The translations under genes and the position numbers were made by a program. Below, one piece after another: positions 13,831 through 27,583 of a stretch of 64,000 nt of DNA. Position 1 is the first letter of the stretch; each line of letters begins with the position of its first letter. Under the pieces are notes generated by a model. That model worked only from the letters and a program-made list of their open reading frames with translations, did not search any database and had not been told where the DNA came from. Location: positions 7,981,001 through 8,045,000 of the forward strand of contig JACCIC010000003.1 of NCBI GenBank assembly GCA_018907035.1, given 5' to 3'. The DNA comes from Sycobia sp. Sy_11. Lineage: Eukaryota > Arthropoda > Insecta > Hymenoptera > Epichrysomallidae.

Positions 13831-15698
13831 TTTTGCAGTCTTTTCAGGTCCATCATTGATCATTCGCCCCCCCCCCTCGCGGATCCGCAAGATTGTTAAC
13901 CGTGGCTAAGTAACGGATCGCACAGTATCCTATTTGAACTTTCTGTTTGGGGGCCCAATTTTTTGTTGTTGTTGGTATTCTGCATTCTAACCTACGTCTA
14001 GATATGAAACTCACTCTTTTCCCGTTTATGTACATATCTAGATGACATATCTGTGAAAGATATATTGTCGGCCATTTTGTCGCTTTAAAAAAAAAAACAT
14101 CTCGCCTGCTATACTCGTATCACTCTTATCACTAGTTTACATAAATCTTCGTAGATTTGGCATAATTTGTACTATTTTTAGTAAGACTATCTTTACTTTT
14201 TTACAAATCTAATTCATACTATAAAGGATTTTTAATGAAAATTATGTTTAATTTCTGAATTACTTATTTCCATACGGAATTTGTATCCATTCTGAATAAT
14301 GATAATCTTCGGATTACATTATAAGACCTCGAAATACTTTTCTGTTCACAGTATACAAAACGTTTATATATACGTGCCTTACATTTCACAATACAGCCTC
14401 GAAACTTTACTAAATCTAGGTATAGGGTGGGGTAATTCATTCAATGACATACATTTGACGAGTTTTCGAGGGCAAAAGAAACTCGAGGGTTATTGATTCG
14501 ACTGTTTATCCTAGGCAAAGGCAGTTGTGTGGGTATTTATTGCATACACAAGTAATCGCATAAATTATTCCCGTCCCTCTGAATGAATGCTTCAACAGAG
14601 ATCGTGACTCATTTATTATTGAGTATGTAGGGCGGGTGGCTTTATCTGTTACGCATTTTAATATGTTTTTGTCCAATGTTTTTCATATTTTCCCCTCTCA
14701 TTCTCATACATTCACTTGTCTGAAGGGTTTCCCAATTTGAATAAATTCATTTCGTTCTAGAAAATTTTATCTGACATATTTTAAAAAAGAAGATATATCT
14801 TCTACTGTGATGCTACTTTTGCAATATAATATTACTTAATTATAATTTTAACGTTAATTATAATTTTGCAATTTGCTTTCAAGGCAATTTTGCATTTTTA
14901 GAAGTTGAAGCATATATCTAACTAATAAAATTGTTATAACGAACCAGTCTTATAAAGTGTCGTGAAAATTGCAATCATCTAATACTTTTTCGAAAATCCA
15001 AGAATTTATTGAAGTTTTGACGATAATAATTCAATTATTTATGTGTTTATTAAACTGAAGAAAAAGATTCTATGTTGAGTCCTTCTAAAATGTAGTATGA
15101 TTATCTAATTTTTGGAGTTATAGAAATTTAAAACTTTATTCTCTTTGTTGATTCTATTTTCGCGCTAAATTATCTATGTATACTGATCCAAAACTTCGAT
15201 GCATTCGAATTTGCTCAAAAAAAATTTTTTTTACACATCACTCTAAAATGTAAAAAAGATTAAAGCATTGAAATTCTATCAATTTGTATGACAGAATCGC
15301 AAAATTCTTAATATTTAAGCGTAACGCATAACCGCCGACTGATAACCTCTCAAGTCTAATGAGATCGGCCTTACTGCCAGACTTAAAAGCTTACTCTCCT
15401 CGGAAAAGCCCTTCGCTTTTAATACAACTTACAGTTTCCACGTTGCGATGCGTTTCGAGATATAGCTCTTACTTTAGAGAGACCTATCAAAGCGAAAGAT
15501 CGCGTCCAATCAATGAAGATCGGCCCGAATATTTCACGGCGGCAACGGCCAGGATGAAAGCCAACTTCGTTTTACGGACGCTGTACGTATCGAGGAGATG
15601 TGCCGAAGTGACTTCTGTGACGAGAAAGGATCTTTCGGAGATTTTGTTCCAAATCTCTCTTTCTCTCGCCTCCTGCTATCCCTTCTATTCTCTCCCTG

Positions 15699-15699
<1 letters not shown>

Positions 15700-15733
<34 letters not shown>
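15700..15733. repeat. (CT)n microsatellite
   Basis: A pure CT dinucleotide array at the end of a longer pyrimidine-rich stretch (15650-15740). Confidence 0.9.
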
Positions 15734-15736
<3 letters not shown>

Positions 15737-16541
15737 CTGCTCTGATGCGTAATAGCCGCGCGCAAAGCAGTGAATAGGCGAAGTGAGGCAGAATCGTTAT
15801 CGCGCGGATTTTCCGGCTCCTCGGCTCTCACGAATGAAAGAGTACCGCGTCTTTTTTACAATGAGCACTTGAGTGTTTACAGGCCGAGAAAATCGATCGA
15901 TTAGATTTATTGTTGCGATGCTGCCTTAGAAAGCACGGATGCGCCTTGCTTTACACTTCAACGCTGCATCGGGAATAAATTGACGTTTACGCATGCGATT
16001 GCGATGAAGTTCAATACATCGTTCACATTGCTCCCATATTCTTAGATTAGAATTAAAAAGATTGTTTATCAGAAACACTAATTGAAAATAGAGCATTACG
16101 AAAAAACAGAAATCATATTAAGAATATTTATAAAAATTCACGTTACTTGTTACGAAATCAAATTTCCAAAGAAAAGATCAAGGTGCGAGCAAATTTTTAA
16201 TTTCGTTAAATTATTTACAATGCCCTTTATTAAAAGGAATTTCTGTAGAAATCATGGGCAGCGCTGGTTTTCTCCGGTAACCCACCCAACGAATCCGCAG
16301 CACTTCTCTGCATAAGCATTTGCGCGACCGCGCCACCGTCTAAATATTCCTTTGTTCTTTCCTGGAACAATACTCGCATTGTATACGCAAGCAAACAATA
16401 TCTCCGCTCCATCCTCCAAGAAACAGTGGTGTCCGCGGGCCTCCGTCTTGGGCGATAGTTTCGTCGGCGAAGCGGATCGTTCGTGGGTGTGCGAATTAAA
16501 GAGCAATTTGTCGTTAGCCTATTTCGCTTGGCATGGCGAAA

Positions 16542-16544
<3 letters not shown>

Positions 16545-16586
<42 letters not shown>
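16545..16586. repeat. (TA)n microsatellite
   Basis: About 42 bp of TA dinucleotide. Confidence 0.95.
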
Positions 16587-16589
<3 letters not shown>

Positions 16590-17869
16590 AAAAGTGTCAA
16601 GGAAAAAGCTCGAAGTCTCGTAGCTCCTCGCCTTTGTTTGTCTCTATAGAATCGTAATTCTTTTATTGGAATTTGAGAAATTTTCATTACTTCGAATACC
16701 TCGTTATAAAAATGTAGAGCAACGATGATTCCTTTTTGTACGGCAATCAATTTTTTTTCTTATCGGTCATAGCCTTAGTGAACAATAAGCCAAGTATATA
16801 AAAATGAATCTCTTTTTGCATTAATGTATCTTTTTGCGTTAGTTTCTTTCGAATGAGTGCTTCAAAAGCCAGTTTGTGAATTTGAAAACTGATGAACAGT
16901 TTTGCATTTAATCCAATTTTAATAAACTTTGGCGCTATCAAGAAATTATTATATTTTTATATAATAATTTATATAAATTATTTTTTAATTATAAGTTGGA
17001 TTGCATTAGATGCCTCGAGATCTATGTCATAATTTCATATACAGAATGTGACAAAGGAAATGATAGCCACGAATAATTTAATATTATATAATAATAGATC
17101 AGATGAATATAAAATTTATAGAATTTTGTCACACAAATTAACCGATGACTTGAATTTTCATCTTATTGTTTTTTCAAAAATCGTTCGAATCTCAACTTTC
17201 TCGTTTTAAATTACAACCGTTATTTTCACCCCGGATTCAGAAAGAGTGGACAATTGTAAAAACATCAGAACTTGAAATGTGTATTTTGCGTCGCTAGAAT
17301 AACTGCTATGAAACAATAACAGAATTTTCTGAAATGTCCTCTACGCAATCAAATAACTCTAATATGGAATATTTTGAGCTAAATAATGCATTAAAAGGTC
17401 TTTTGCGTAATATAGAATAAAAAATATGATCGATCTTTTATCATGATCTTAGGACATAAAACGGACATATGCGACATACTAAATATATGCATACATAATA
17501 AATATTATTATCAGCTTAATAGTAGTTTTAACAAACTAATATCATATAATTATTAGGATCAGGCTGTCCGTATTTATAATCGCCTCCGTAGAATCAGAAA
17601 TAAAAGTCCTCAAATATTGAAATCAATATGAATTTGAAGATTTAATAACAATAAAAGTATTGATTAATTTTATTTGTATCAATTTGCGAAAGTAGCATTA
17701 GTAGGTTTATCAGAAATAGTTGGGGCAACAACCACATCGATACTCCACGGACGGAAGACTTCATTTTCCGCGACTAATTTCGATTTAAGTCTAGATTGAC
17801 AGTCGGCAGATCCACGGAATCCCGTGCAATCCGCGACGATCGAGAATTCAATGTACGTAATCCTCGCAA

Positions 17870-18470
17870 ATTCCGACTTCCGTCGCGGCTTAGCCGACGT
17901 AACGATGTAACGGCACGACCCGGGGGGGGCCGCCCGGCGCAACGCCCGGCTCGGCGGGACACGCGCGAGCTTATGCGGGGCGCGCGGATCCGAGACCCGG
18001 CGTGATTGGCAGGCGCGCACAGAAGCGCGGCTGAAAATTTTCACTTCGGAAGCGTGACTCGGCGCTCGCCTCGAGTCCCTTACTCCGCCCACCCGCCCTT
18101 TTACAACCCTTACGAAAAAAGCCCGCTTACGCCGCGGGGCGCCTCCGGTATTTATAGGCCGTGTTTTGCCGCGCGTGTTTTGCATCTCGCTGGCTGGGGC
18201 GCGCGGATGGAGGATGGAAGGGGGGGCGGGGGTGGGTTGATTTGAAAATTGCCCACCCGCCCGCCTAGTTTCGCGAAAGTTTCATGTATAATTTATAGCC
18301 CTCTCCCCACCCTCCCCCAATCCGCGGGCCGGCAACGACGCCGCCGGCGCGAACGCTTGAGGAATGGGGCTTTTATGCTGATTATCATCGTCGGCGCCGC
18401 GCCGCATCGTTCCGAGGCGATGAGGCCTATGTAGAGCTCCTTGCGTAATTTTTAACCCGAGATGTATATA
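17870..18470. promoter_or_regulatory. CpG-rich island with TATA-like elements, possible promoter
   Basis: This is one of the densest CpG regions in the window (17870-18360). On the minus strand it contains CCTATAAATACC (around 18146-18157), a consensus TATA box. On the plus strand, TGTATATAAGG lies just outside it near 18461-18471. I do not see a strong TCAGT-type initiator at the right spacing for either. A minus frame of 168 codons crosses the block, but high GC content alone keeps such frames open. A promoter role is inferred from composition and the TATA elements only. Confidence 0.3.
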
Positions 18471-20800
18471 AGGTTTTGAAAGGGGGTGGGACGAGGAGGG
18501 GCTCGTTCGAATTGGTGTATATGTAGCATCGGTTGTGTAAGGATATCGTATAGGGGGAGGCGAAAGTTATCGTATAGGGTTGTTGTATAACGAATGCAGG
18601 GGCTTTGGATGATTAAATGGATCGATTTAACGGTAGTAATACGTTATACGCGAATAAACTGTTACATGAAAGTTGATTTTTTTTCTGTTGCTTTACTTCA
18701 GATACTACATAAATATTTCGAAATCGTTGTAAAATAATCAAAATATTACAGCTGAAACATTATTTATACATCATAATATAGGATAATTTTACGTTTATCT
18801 GCAATGATGCGTCATTGTTTCATAAAATGAAGAAGGTAAATTTTTTACTGCCTAAGCACTGGGTAAAACGTTAGCAATTAAACATTAGTACAATATAAGC
18901 TATAACGTTGTTAATGCAATATGTAGTTTTTTGGATAAATATAATGCTAAACTAGCTATGTGTAGAAGTTAGTTTTACATTCACATTGTGTTAATCTGTA
19001 AATTTTTTTTCAATATATATAAATAGAATGTATAATACTGATATAACACAGATGAAAAAACTAAATAAAATATCTACATTAATCGTAAGAGTGGTATACT
19101 ACACTGAATTCAGGAATTCAATTCACCATGTCTAGAAACTTTTCATTATATCAATTAGATTAATTCTAGTTCTTATATTAATAATCCAACGACATATTTT
19201 TTATTTGGCGATTTTAAATAGATAGTTTTTCAATTTCTTTCCTCCACGCATAAATGCATTAAATTAATAACGTAATATAAGTGATTTTTGTCAAATTTTA
19301 TATTAAACATATTAAATCTTTCTACGTAACATGGCAATCCTCATAGCAACGCGTTAAACCACCAAATCATGCAGCGGACTTAGTCGATATTCCGAAAGTA
19401 ATATAAGCCAGGTCTTTTATGTCCTCATTGGATTTTTTACTCCGGACGACAGCTAATTTGACTCGCTGTGACCCATTGTCTTTTAGACAAGATTAAATTA
19501 CGAGATCTGCCGATAACACGTTCAAGAAATTTCGATGAAAGCCTTCAAGATAAGAGATTTATAAATAAGATGGTAAGAATAGTGGAATTCCCAACCCCCT
19601 ATCCCCTCCATATCCCGCCGCGAATTAATGGTATTTCGTTGTTCTCCGCGACGGGGCGAAAAGTTCGAGGACATGCGGCAACGGAAGAAAAGGCTTGGAT
19701 CGAATGCCAAACTTCTTTTCGTCGAGATGTGCGCACGTCTGATTTGCGAGGCAAATGACGGTAGAAAATTGTTTCGGTTTATACTCCGTTAATTCTTTTA
19801 TTTTGTTTTTTTTTCGGCTGCGCTTTTTTTCGGGAATTTCCGACACTTGGCATTTATATGAATAATTCCTGTTGGTTCTCCCCGTTCCGCTCGCCTTCTG
19901 GCAAAGAATAAACTTAATTCCCCGGGAAGGGGGGCTCTTGATGCAGATTATACTAGGTGGATGTAGGATGAAATAAATGAGTGGTGTATAAAAACGAATT
20001 TTTAAATGAAACTTTTTGCGTGAGACTCGAGAGAAATTGAGTTGCATGTATTCAGAAACACTTGGGCGTCATAAATATTTACATTCGAACCGAAGAATAT
20101 TGTTCGGGCGATATTTGCTCACTGATTTATTTATTATTAAAATTTACATTTTCAGACGCATAAACGAGAGATAGATTTCAAATTTTAATTTCGAAAGATA
20201 CAAAGCCAGACTTTTTTATAGTCCAGTAGCATAAGCGACGTTCATGATAAGTTATTGCTACTTTACGAAACGTCTTTGCTTTAGCAGCAGTTGAAGGACT
20301 AAAATAGTTCGAACGTGTTATATTTAAATGGAATTTCAAAATTTACGTAACGCCTCCATTCCAATTGCAAATCAAATTATGCAAACGCGTAATCTAAAAG
20401 TTACGATGAATTGGAAAAACGAAAAGCCAAGACTGGAGAACTATTTATATTTACATATATGTATATATAATACGATTTATCTATACATAACAAACTAAAC
20501 AATCTCGCGTGCTCGATTTGGAATAAATCACGGATAATTCGCTCATGAATAATCCAGTAGTTATCAGCCATTAGCCGACAAGCCGATTGCACTTTGCCGT
20601 TCGTGCAACAGGAAATATGATCCAAATTGGATACGCTGGGTCTTAGATCAATTGCTGATAACACGGCTTTTATTCGTCTGTTCTCGGCTTTCTTCGATTC
20701 GCGCAAGGGAAAGAAATGTATATATGGTAAAACGGTAATAAATTACACGAATTTCCAATATTATTGCGAATGATGTATAGAAAGATCGAGAGATAGAGCG

Positions 20801-20921
<121 letters not shown>

Positions 20922-21739
20922 ATCATATGTTAAATTACCTACTTCACTTACTGCTTCTCTATACGTTTTATTTCAATAGCCTGATAGACGTAGATTGAGG
21001 AGTCTTGAAACATTTCTATAAGTGTTAGATAAGTTGGATTCTTTTTTGCTATGTGGTAAGTAAACTAGATTAAAAATGATTTTTATGCATTTTCCAGGTC
21101 CCCGATGATGGTTTTTGTACGGTTCATGCATAAAATTAAAAATGAATGTGTCATTTACTATGGCTATTAGAAATAAGATTGTTGCAAATATGCGAGGTTT
21201 GAAAAATCTTAGATCGAAGCTTTTAATATTTTTCATATCCCGTCACAGAAAGTGTCAATCGATTTTCAATACGTAGCTGAAAGAATTAGGTGTGACAGAA
21301 AGAATTTTGAATCCAATTTTTCATATTTATTAATAGTTTTCACTTATCCATTATCTATAAAAAATTCTTATAATAAATTAAAAGAACGTATATAATATCT
21401 TGAAGAGTCCACAATTAATCGAGACCAAAATATTGTATTCATAAGATGTTTCTTAATAAGGCAAGAGAAAAATATTAATATTGTTTTAAATTTAATTAAG
21501 AAAAGTTCAACCCTCTAAATATAGATTTTGAAAAATGACTCAAATGATCCATTTTCTTCTTCCATTCAATATTCATTTGCATTCTAATTACATTCAGAAT
21601 TGTGAATTATTAACTTTTCATGCTCTAAACTAACGATTAAGTTATTAGATAAAAATATACCTTAAATTTTTTTTTTACGGAATAATTTCCTGTTAAATAA
21701 AATAATCAAATTAGTTTATAGAATATAGTTTATTTCAAC

Positions 21740-21746
<7 letters not shown>

Positions 21747-21789
<43 letters not shown>
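21747..21789. repeat. (TA)n microsatellite
   Basis: About 43 bp of TA. A separate imperfect CT-rich run follows at 21915-21965. Confidence 0.95.
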
Positions 21790-21792
<3 letters not shown>

Positions 21793-22479
21793 TACAGCCG
21801 AAAGAGATCAATATGGCGATACCAGTGTAGCAGGTACAGACTGGGCGAACAATGCATTTTAAAGCATACCCGAGTATAAGAAGAGAGGTGAGAAGGTTGA
21901 AAGGAATGTGTGATCTCTTTCTCTCTGCCTCTCTGTCTCTCTTTCTCTCTCTCTCTCTCTCTCTCCCTCCCACTGTCGCTGAATAGTGGATAAAGGTAGA
22001 TATTCTTTTTAGACTTTTTGATCTATCTAGCGATGTCTTAAGATCAGATCGGCTGGCTTATGTGTACAATTTTTATCATTTCTCCTTTTCAATATCAACG
22101 AGACATGAATTAATATAGGATTTACTGTAACTGTTTATAGATAACTCAATAACAATCAAAAATCAAAATGCGTTATATATTTTGCAAAAAAGAAAAATGT
22201 TCTGTTTGAATTATTTTACATTTAGCACATCGTTAGTATATATTATACAATGTATATATATATTTCATGTATAATCTATAATGTATATATATCAACAAGA
22301 AATGTCATTGAATAATATGTCATTTTTCGTCTTTCTAATTGCGCAATCATTAGTTATTCCAATGTAAAATATTATTTTTCAACTGGTAATCGATATCTGA
22401 ATGCCAATATCGAGATAATTCGATGCCATTACCAAACTAATCATTCCAAGAGAATTCAAGACGAGGCATTGAATATGAT

Positions 22480-22680
22480 TTAGCACGGCATCTCCGGCAT
22501 CGCAAAACTCTGAGCTTCGGTCGGGCGAGCCACCGAGACGATCTGAGCGGGCCGCGCGTGACTGGCGCGGCCGCCTTGGGTCAAAGCTCGGCCGAGCCGC
22601 GTAAATTCACAGTGACATTGTTCCGAGTATCTTTGGAGCCGTAACGTCCGGCCGCCGCGCGATAGTCGCACCCCGAAGAA
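22480..22680. other. GC-rich island, function unknown
   Basis: A CpG-rich block with palindromic words (GCGCGGCCGC-like) and a GGGTCAAAG word resembling a nuclear-receptor half-site. The minus frame covering it is 63 codons long and has no supporting splice signals. It looks more like a regulatory island than an exon. Confidence 0.3.
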
Positions 22681-22749
22681 TAGCGCCCGGCACTTTCATA
22701 GATTTATGGACGCACTTGGACCCCGTGACGTGTTTCGAGGCTCGGCGTT

Positions 22750-22751
<2 letters not shown>

Positions 22752-22796
<45 letters not shown>
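22752..22796. repeat. (TA)n microsatellite
   Basis: About 45 bp of TA dinucleotide next to the GC-rich island. Confidence 0.95.
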
Positions 22797-22798
<2 letters not shown>

Positions 22799-24087
22799 AT
22801 GACCGCGCGGAACATTTTCTTTCTGCCGAAGGGCAATGCCTTTTAAACGACGCCCTTGATAAATCGGCAGCTTCTGAAATTTTCCGCTCAGCTTTTGTGA
22901 GTCTAAGATTATTTCTATTTTTCTATTTTAGTGCGTGTGTTTTTTTTTAATAAATAATGTTGCGATACATTTTAACATTATATTTGGTAAATTATTGGTT
23001 TGTATTAACTTTCGCGTGTATTTTGGATCAGTGTATTTTTGTGCAGTATTTTTCACAAGAAAAATTTGCCTAGAAATTTTGGAATAATAAATGTAACTAT
23101 ATGAATCTACCGAAATATCTCTACCAATATATTAATGAGATGAGATGAGCCGTTTTTGCGTGCACACAATAAATATCAAAAACTCCTTAACGAGTGTAGG
23201 GAACTTTTAACAGAATAGTGACAATGATTCCATATAGGTTTTTGTTCGTAAATGTTGATCATGCGATGTATCAATACCTACATTTTTCCATCGATTGAGC
23301 TTGCGAAAGTAGAGAATATACGTATTTTCCATACGTCGCGATATTTTTGGATTTTTGAATTAAAGGTGTAGGATATATTTGGAGTAAAGCTGTCAGTTCG
23401 TGTATTCGTAAATTCTCAAAGGTTGTCTAGAATATTTTTCAACAAAGATTTTTTTTAAATTAACCAAGCATACACCTATTTTAATCTAATAAAAGTGTTA
23501 TTATTATGATAATCTAGCCCTTGAAAAATTTGTGAAGAAATATAGAATTTCTAACTATAGCGCATAAGATAAAAAAATTGGAATATATTTACGGTTCTGA
23601 AGAAAAGAAATTTTTTATTGAATTTTAAGGTGGAAATTACTATTCTGTACTCTATTTGAGTATTGCATTGTCAAAAATTTCATTTGTGTAGAATAGTTGT
23701 GTTTGCTTAAATTAAAAATAATTTTTTTAGGTTTTTGCAATAAATTATTTTTTTCCTGGTTTATAGCTTATTGTATAAATAAATCATACCTTAATTTAGA
23801 AAAATATAATTCGTTTTACTTATAAGTTAAAATATAAAAAAAATCATACATAATACATTTCGTAACGTTTAAATGCATTAACCGATATTTACATATCATA
23901 TTGCATCAATATCTTCGCATGTAATTCACAATTCAAGCAAGTATTAATTCGCGTACTATATCTTACGAAACTATCATTAATACCAGGGGCTTTGTCCGGT
24001 AGGGTTGATGATCGAGATGAGCGCGACGGGATGTAACGTAAATTCACGGGAAACAGCTTCAATGCGGTAGCGGGCACCAACGAAGGG

Positions 24088-24089
<2 letters not shown>

Positions 24090-24131
<42 letters not shown>

Positions 24132-24220
24132 CAACATCCTGGTTCTCCCTTATATATATTGACACTCGGAGTAGAACTATGGTGAAGGGTACTCGATCTT
24201 TGGACCATACGTGTCTCGTA

Positions 24221-24278
<58 letters not shown>

Positions 24279-24383
24279 ACAACACTGAATCTGACACATA
24301 ACCAAAGCCTGACAGGGGAAAACTTCAAAGTCGGTCCTGCGGCAACCGATCGACATCTTGAAGCGGCAAGAACTGAAATGACG

Positions 24384-24435
<52 letters not shown>
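24090..24435. repeat. Cluster of three (TA)n microsatellites
   Basis: Three long TA arrays (24090-24128, 24224-24271 and 24389-24435) lie within 350 bp, separated by about 95-120 bp of unique sequence. A GTGTGTATGCGTGTG tail follows the third. Confidence 0.95.
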
Positions 24436-24437
<2 letters not shown>

Positions 24438-25358
24438 TGTGTGTATGCGTGTGTCTAATATATATTGTATACTCTCCGAGACTATAACAGTGCGATCGGT
24501 TTGGCGAACGCTCTTTTTCAATATTGACGAGTACGATAATTGTTTACGATGCTTATGGATGAATGATAAAATAAGGTCATTTATATTAGATTGTTACTAT
24601 ATTATAATTCGAACATAAGGAGTTGAAGGAGATTTTTTGGATAAAGGATAATTATGATGTTACTTTGGCAAATGTAATTTTACGTTGTTAAATAGTACAG
24701 CTGTAGTTCAAAATTACATATCTATAGAGATGTATTACAGAAATGAAACAATAAATGAAGAATATTTAGTTACATTTTTAATCAGTTAAAATTCGATAAA
24801 ACTTAATGCTTCAACAACTTTGTCCAATGATATTACAAAAAAGATTTAAATTTAACGCATATGGTTCAGTATACTTTAATTGCGTCGAATGTTAAACTCC
24901 ACAACGTACATTACATTTAAGGAACATCAAATAAACGTTAAAAAATATTATAATTTGTTAATGTTATATAAATGCGTCTTAAATTTTCAACGTAATGTAA
25001 TTTAAATATACCTAACGATGGCTATTAAATTGTAATGTAAGCATCCATGATCACGGCATTAAACTGGATTAAAACTCAACAAGCGTTTCTCTAATAGGAA
25101 TTGTTACGCTTATTTAGATTAAAGAGCCGGGTCGGTTTTTTTTCTTCTTTACGTAAGTGCTGAAAGTCAGTAAATGATTTCCGATCAGTAAATGTCACAT
25201 AAATTCGTGTCAAAACTCTTATCATTAGAAACATTTTCATTTCTGTCCGGAACTTTTATACGACCTACATCAAGTGGATCTTACTCCTAGGGTCGGAAAA
25301 TCATTCGATATAAGTCGCTTCAATAGCGTGGAAAAATTTTTGCGTGACGAGAGACAAC

Positions 25359-25359
<1 letters not shown>

Positions 25360-25413
<54 letters not shown>

Positions 25414-25424
25414 CATATATATAT
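25360..25424. repeat. (TA)n microsatellite with CATA interruptions
   Basis: About 49 bp of pure TA, then ACATACATATATATATG. Apparent frames on both strands run through it as Ile-Tyr repeats. Confidence 0.95.
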
Positions 25425-25500
25425 GTAAACGCTTGGCGCGCGGCAAAATCCCTCCTGGGCGCTCGAGCGCGCGCGGTCTTTTCGCCCCTCGTCGCTGCAG

Positions 25501-25771
25501 CTCCGAACATTGGGGGAGCTTTCGAGAAGAAGTCGCGCTAGAGGAAAAGACTGCGCCTCCTTCCCTTCCTGCGCCGCACCCCAGTACATACCCGTCCACC
25601 TCGTTTTTACCGGAAGACGAGCGCTCGCCGAGCGATGCAGATACCCTTGGATCGGAGCGTGAGACGCTATCTAGTAGCATGCTGGCACGGGCGCTTCTTC
25701 GGTTTTGCGACGGTGGGGGAGGAGTGGGGGGGGGGAGAAAAAATTTCGCACTATATATATACGGGTACTAG
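25501..25771 (+). CDS. Candidate exon behind strong acceptor (unknown product)
   Basis: A strong acceptor (CTTTTCGCCCCTCGTCGCTGCAG) ends at 25500. The following phase-2-entry frame stays open for 90 codons to a TAG at 25769-25771. Its first 75 or so residues look like protein: a charged stretch SFREEVALEEK, a Pro/Ser segment, an acidic FLPEDERSPSDAD, then ETLSSSMLARALL. The last residues run into poly-Gly (a G homopolymer near 25727-25736) and a short TA run, so the true end may be an unseen donor before about 25710. The antisense frame from an ATG at 25680 is also open. I do not recognise the product. Confidence 0.33.
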
Positions 25772-25939
25772 TAGCGTAGCCATCGTGTCAGGCGGATAAA
25801 GAATGAGAGAGGGACGGGAGGGGGATTCAGGGGAGGGGTAAGAATGAAATTCTCGGAGTGGTCTTTCGCGGAGTATTTGGCGTGACCCCAGGTATTTTTC
25901 TTTAACTTCAGTGGACACTTTAGTGCGAATTCCGTGTAC

Positions 25940-25979
25940 TTTATTTGTCTGTCATTTTGCGTTCTGTTATAGGTAAGAA
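25940..25979 (+). promoter_or_regulatory. Candidate recursive splice site (ratchet point)
   Basis: A pyrimidine-rich tract ending TTCTGTTATAG is joined directly to GTAAGAAG, with the junction at 25972/25973. An acceptor fused to a donor with no exon between is the signature of recursive splicing in long insect introns. The site lies roughly mid-way between the candidate exons at 10083-10225 and 38598-38707. It could instead be the donor of an unrecognised exon. Confidence 0.35.
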
Positions 25980-27535
25980 GCTAAGTAAAATTGTAGAATA
26001 AAGAAGGATATATGGGACTTTAGAGAAGAGCGAAATATTCGGAAAATAATTTTGCGTCAAAATTTTTACGAGGTAGTTAATCAAATTCGCGGTGTTTTAT
26101 GAGAAATATTTTTATACGCGTCAATTCGTGTGTACGTTATAATGCTTAATTACTAATACGCATGATTTATTAAGAATTATTGTATAGCATGTTTATTAAT
26201 AGTGCGATTTAATTGTGAATTAAGTACGAATTAAGCGTATGTTTCATATTTGGCGCGAAAATTGATTATCTACCTCGTGAGATTATGTCCCAGGAAATTT
26301 AAAAATATAAATCTTACGAGGAAAATAATTCATTTGCACACTACCGTTGGACGATATTTTACATTACGGCAGCCGAGAAGTCCATTCAAATTCTGTTAAA
26401 AGACTATAAGTAATATTTTTATTTATTATAATGAATACTACTATCTAATATTAATATTTTAAAATAAATTTTATATATTTATATTATAATATTTAAAAAT
26501 TTCATTATTCAGAACATTTTATTTTATAGTTTCCCATTCCAAACCTATTTCAAAGGAATTTCATAATGATTATCAAAAAAAAAAAAAAATTGTTTTTGGA
26601 ATTATTCTAAGATCAAAGCTTTTCTATGTTTAAGAATATTCTCTGAAACAATATGCATCACGAGATAAAAGATACTCACGATTAAATTTAAAGGAAACTC
26701 TAGATATATCTGAGATCGGCCATAAAAACTTTATACTGAAGCTTATTTTAGATATTTGATCGTTTCAAATAAAATTAATGCTCTACTTGACTCCATATCA
26801 ATATAAAAATTATTTTCTTTTTATATTAACATTATATCGTATTTAATAGATGATACTTCGATTACTTTTCAATTTGAATATTTATTTACAAAATATTCAA
26901 GAGCTTATTAAATATTTTGAATTTCAAAAATCTGCTTTGCAATTTTCAAGCAATTTTCCAGTTTTTTTTTGTCCTTTTGATAACATTCGCTTTATATTTT
27001 ATCGAAGAATGCTTCAATTTATTCAAAGAAAATTGCGAAGATTGCTTGTTATAGGAATTTTTGTTATAAATAAATCCTGGTAAGAGACGTAAAAAATAAA
27101 TTCACAAGCTAACCGAATCTTTATCCGAACAATGACGCGATATAAATTTCGCCACATCTTCCAAGTGCTCTCTTTTTCTCACTTGATCGCAACATATTCA
27201 AAATCATTGTTGAGCCATTGCATCGAAAACATAGATTCCGGAAAAGTAAGTATAAAAAGCGAAAAGCGTCACTTTAATAATTTTAACCCGAGCATTGAGC
27301 GAGGAATAAAGAAGTGTCAGATGTTTCGGAAAAATGACGCTTCTCACGCTCGTCGTTTTCTTGTCCTATATTCTCTCCGAGCTTCCTCTTCTTTGTAGTC
27401 GATTTTAACCACTTCCTTGATCGCCGGATCCCCGAGAATATTACGAACTATAACATAAGCTCATAATTTTTAATGAAGCTTCTTTTACTTCCCTTTTACG
27501 GAATTTAATATAGGTTCAAATATTGATAAATCTAT

Positions 27536-27538
<3 letters not shown>

Positions 27539-27577
<39 letters not shown>
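27539..27577. repeat. (TA)n microsatellite
   Basis: About 39 bp of TA followed by GTATATGTGTGCGTGTGTG. Confidence 0.95.

Positions 27578-27583
<6 letters not shown>

Noticed and set aside
17679..18185. Minus-strand 168-codon frame in a CpG island
   Set aside because: The composition is Arg/Ala/Pro/Ser as expected from GC-rich DNA. Its apparent start lies upstream of the TATA-like box, and there are no splice signals in frame.
25270..25680. Minus-strand 136-codon frame through the TA array, with an ATG at 25680
   Set aside because: Much of it is an Ile-Tyr run from the TA repeat. The protein-like part is antisense to the plus-strand candidate, which has the better splice acceptor.
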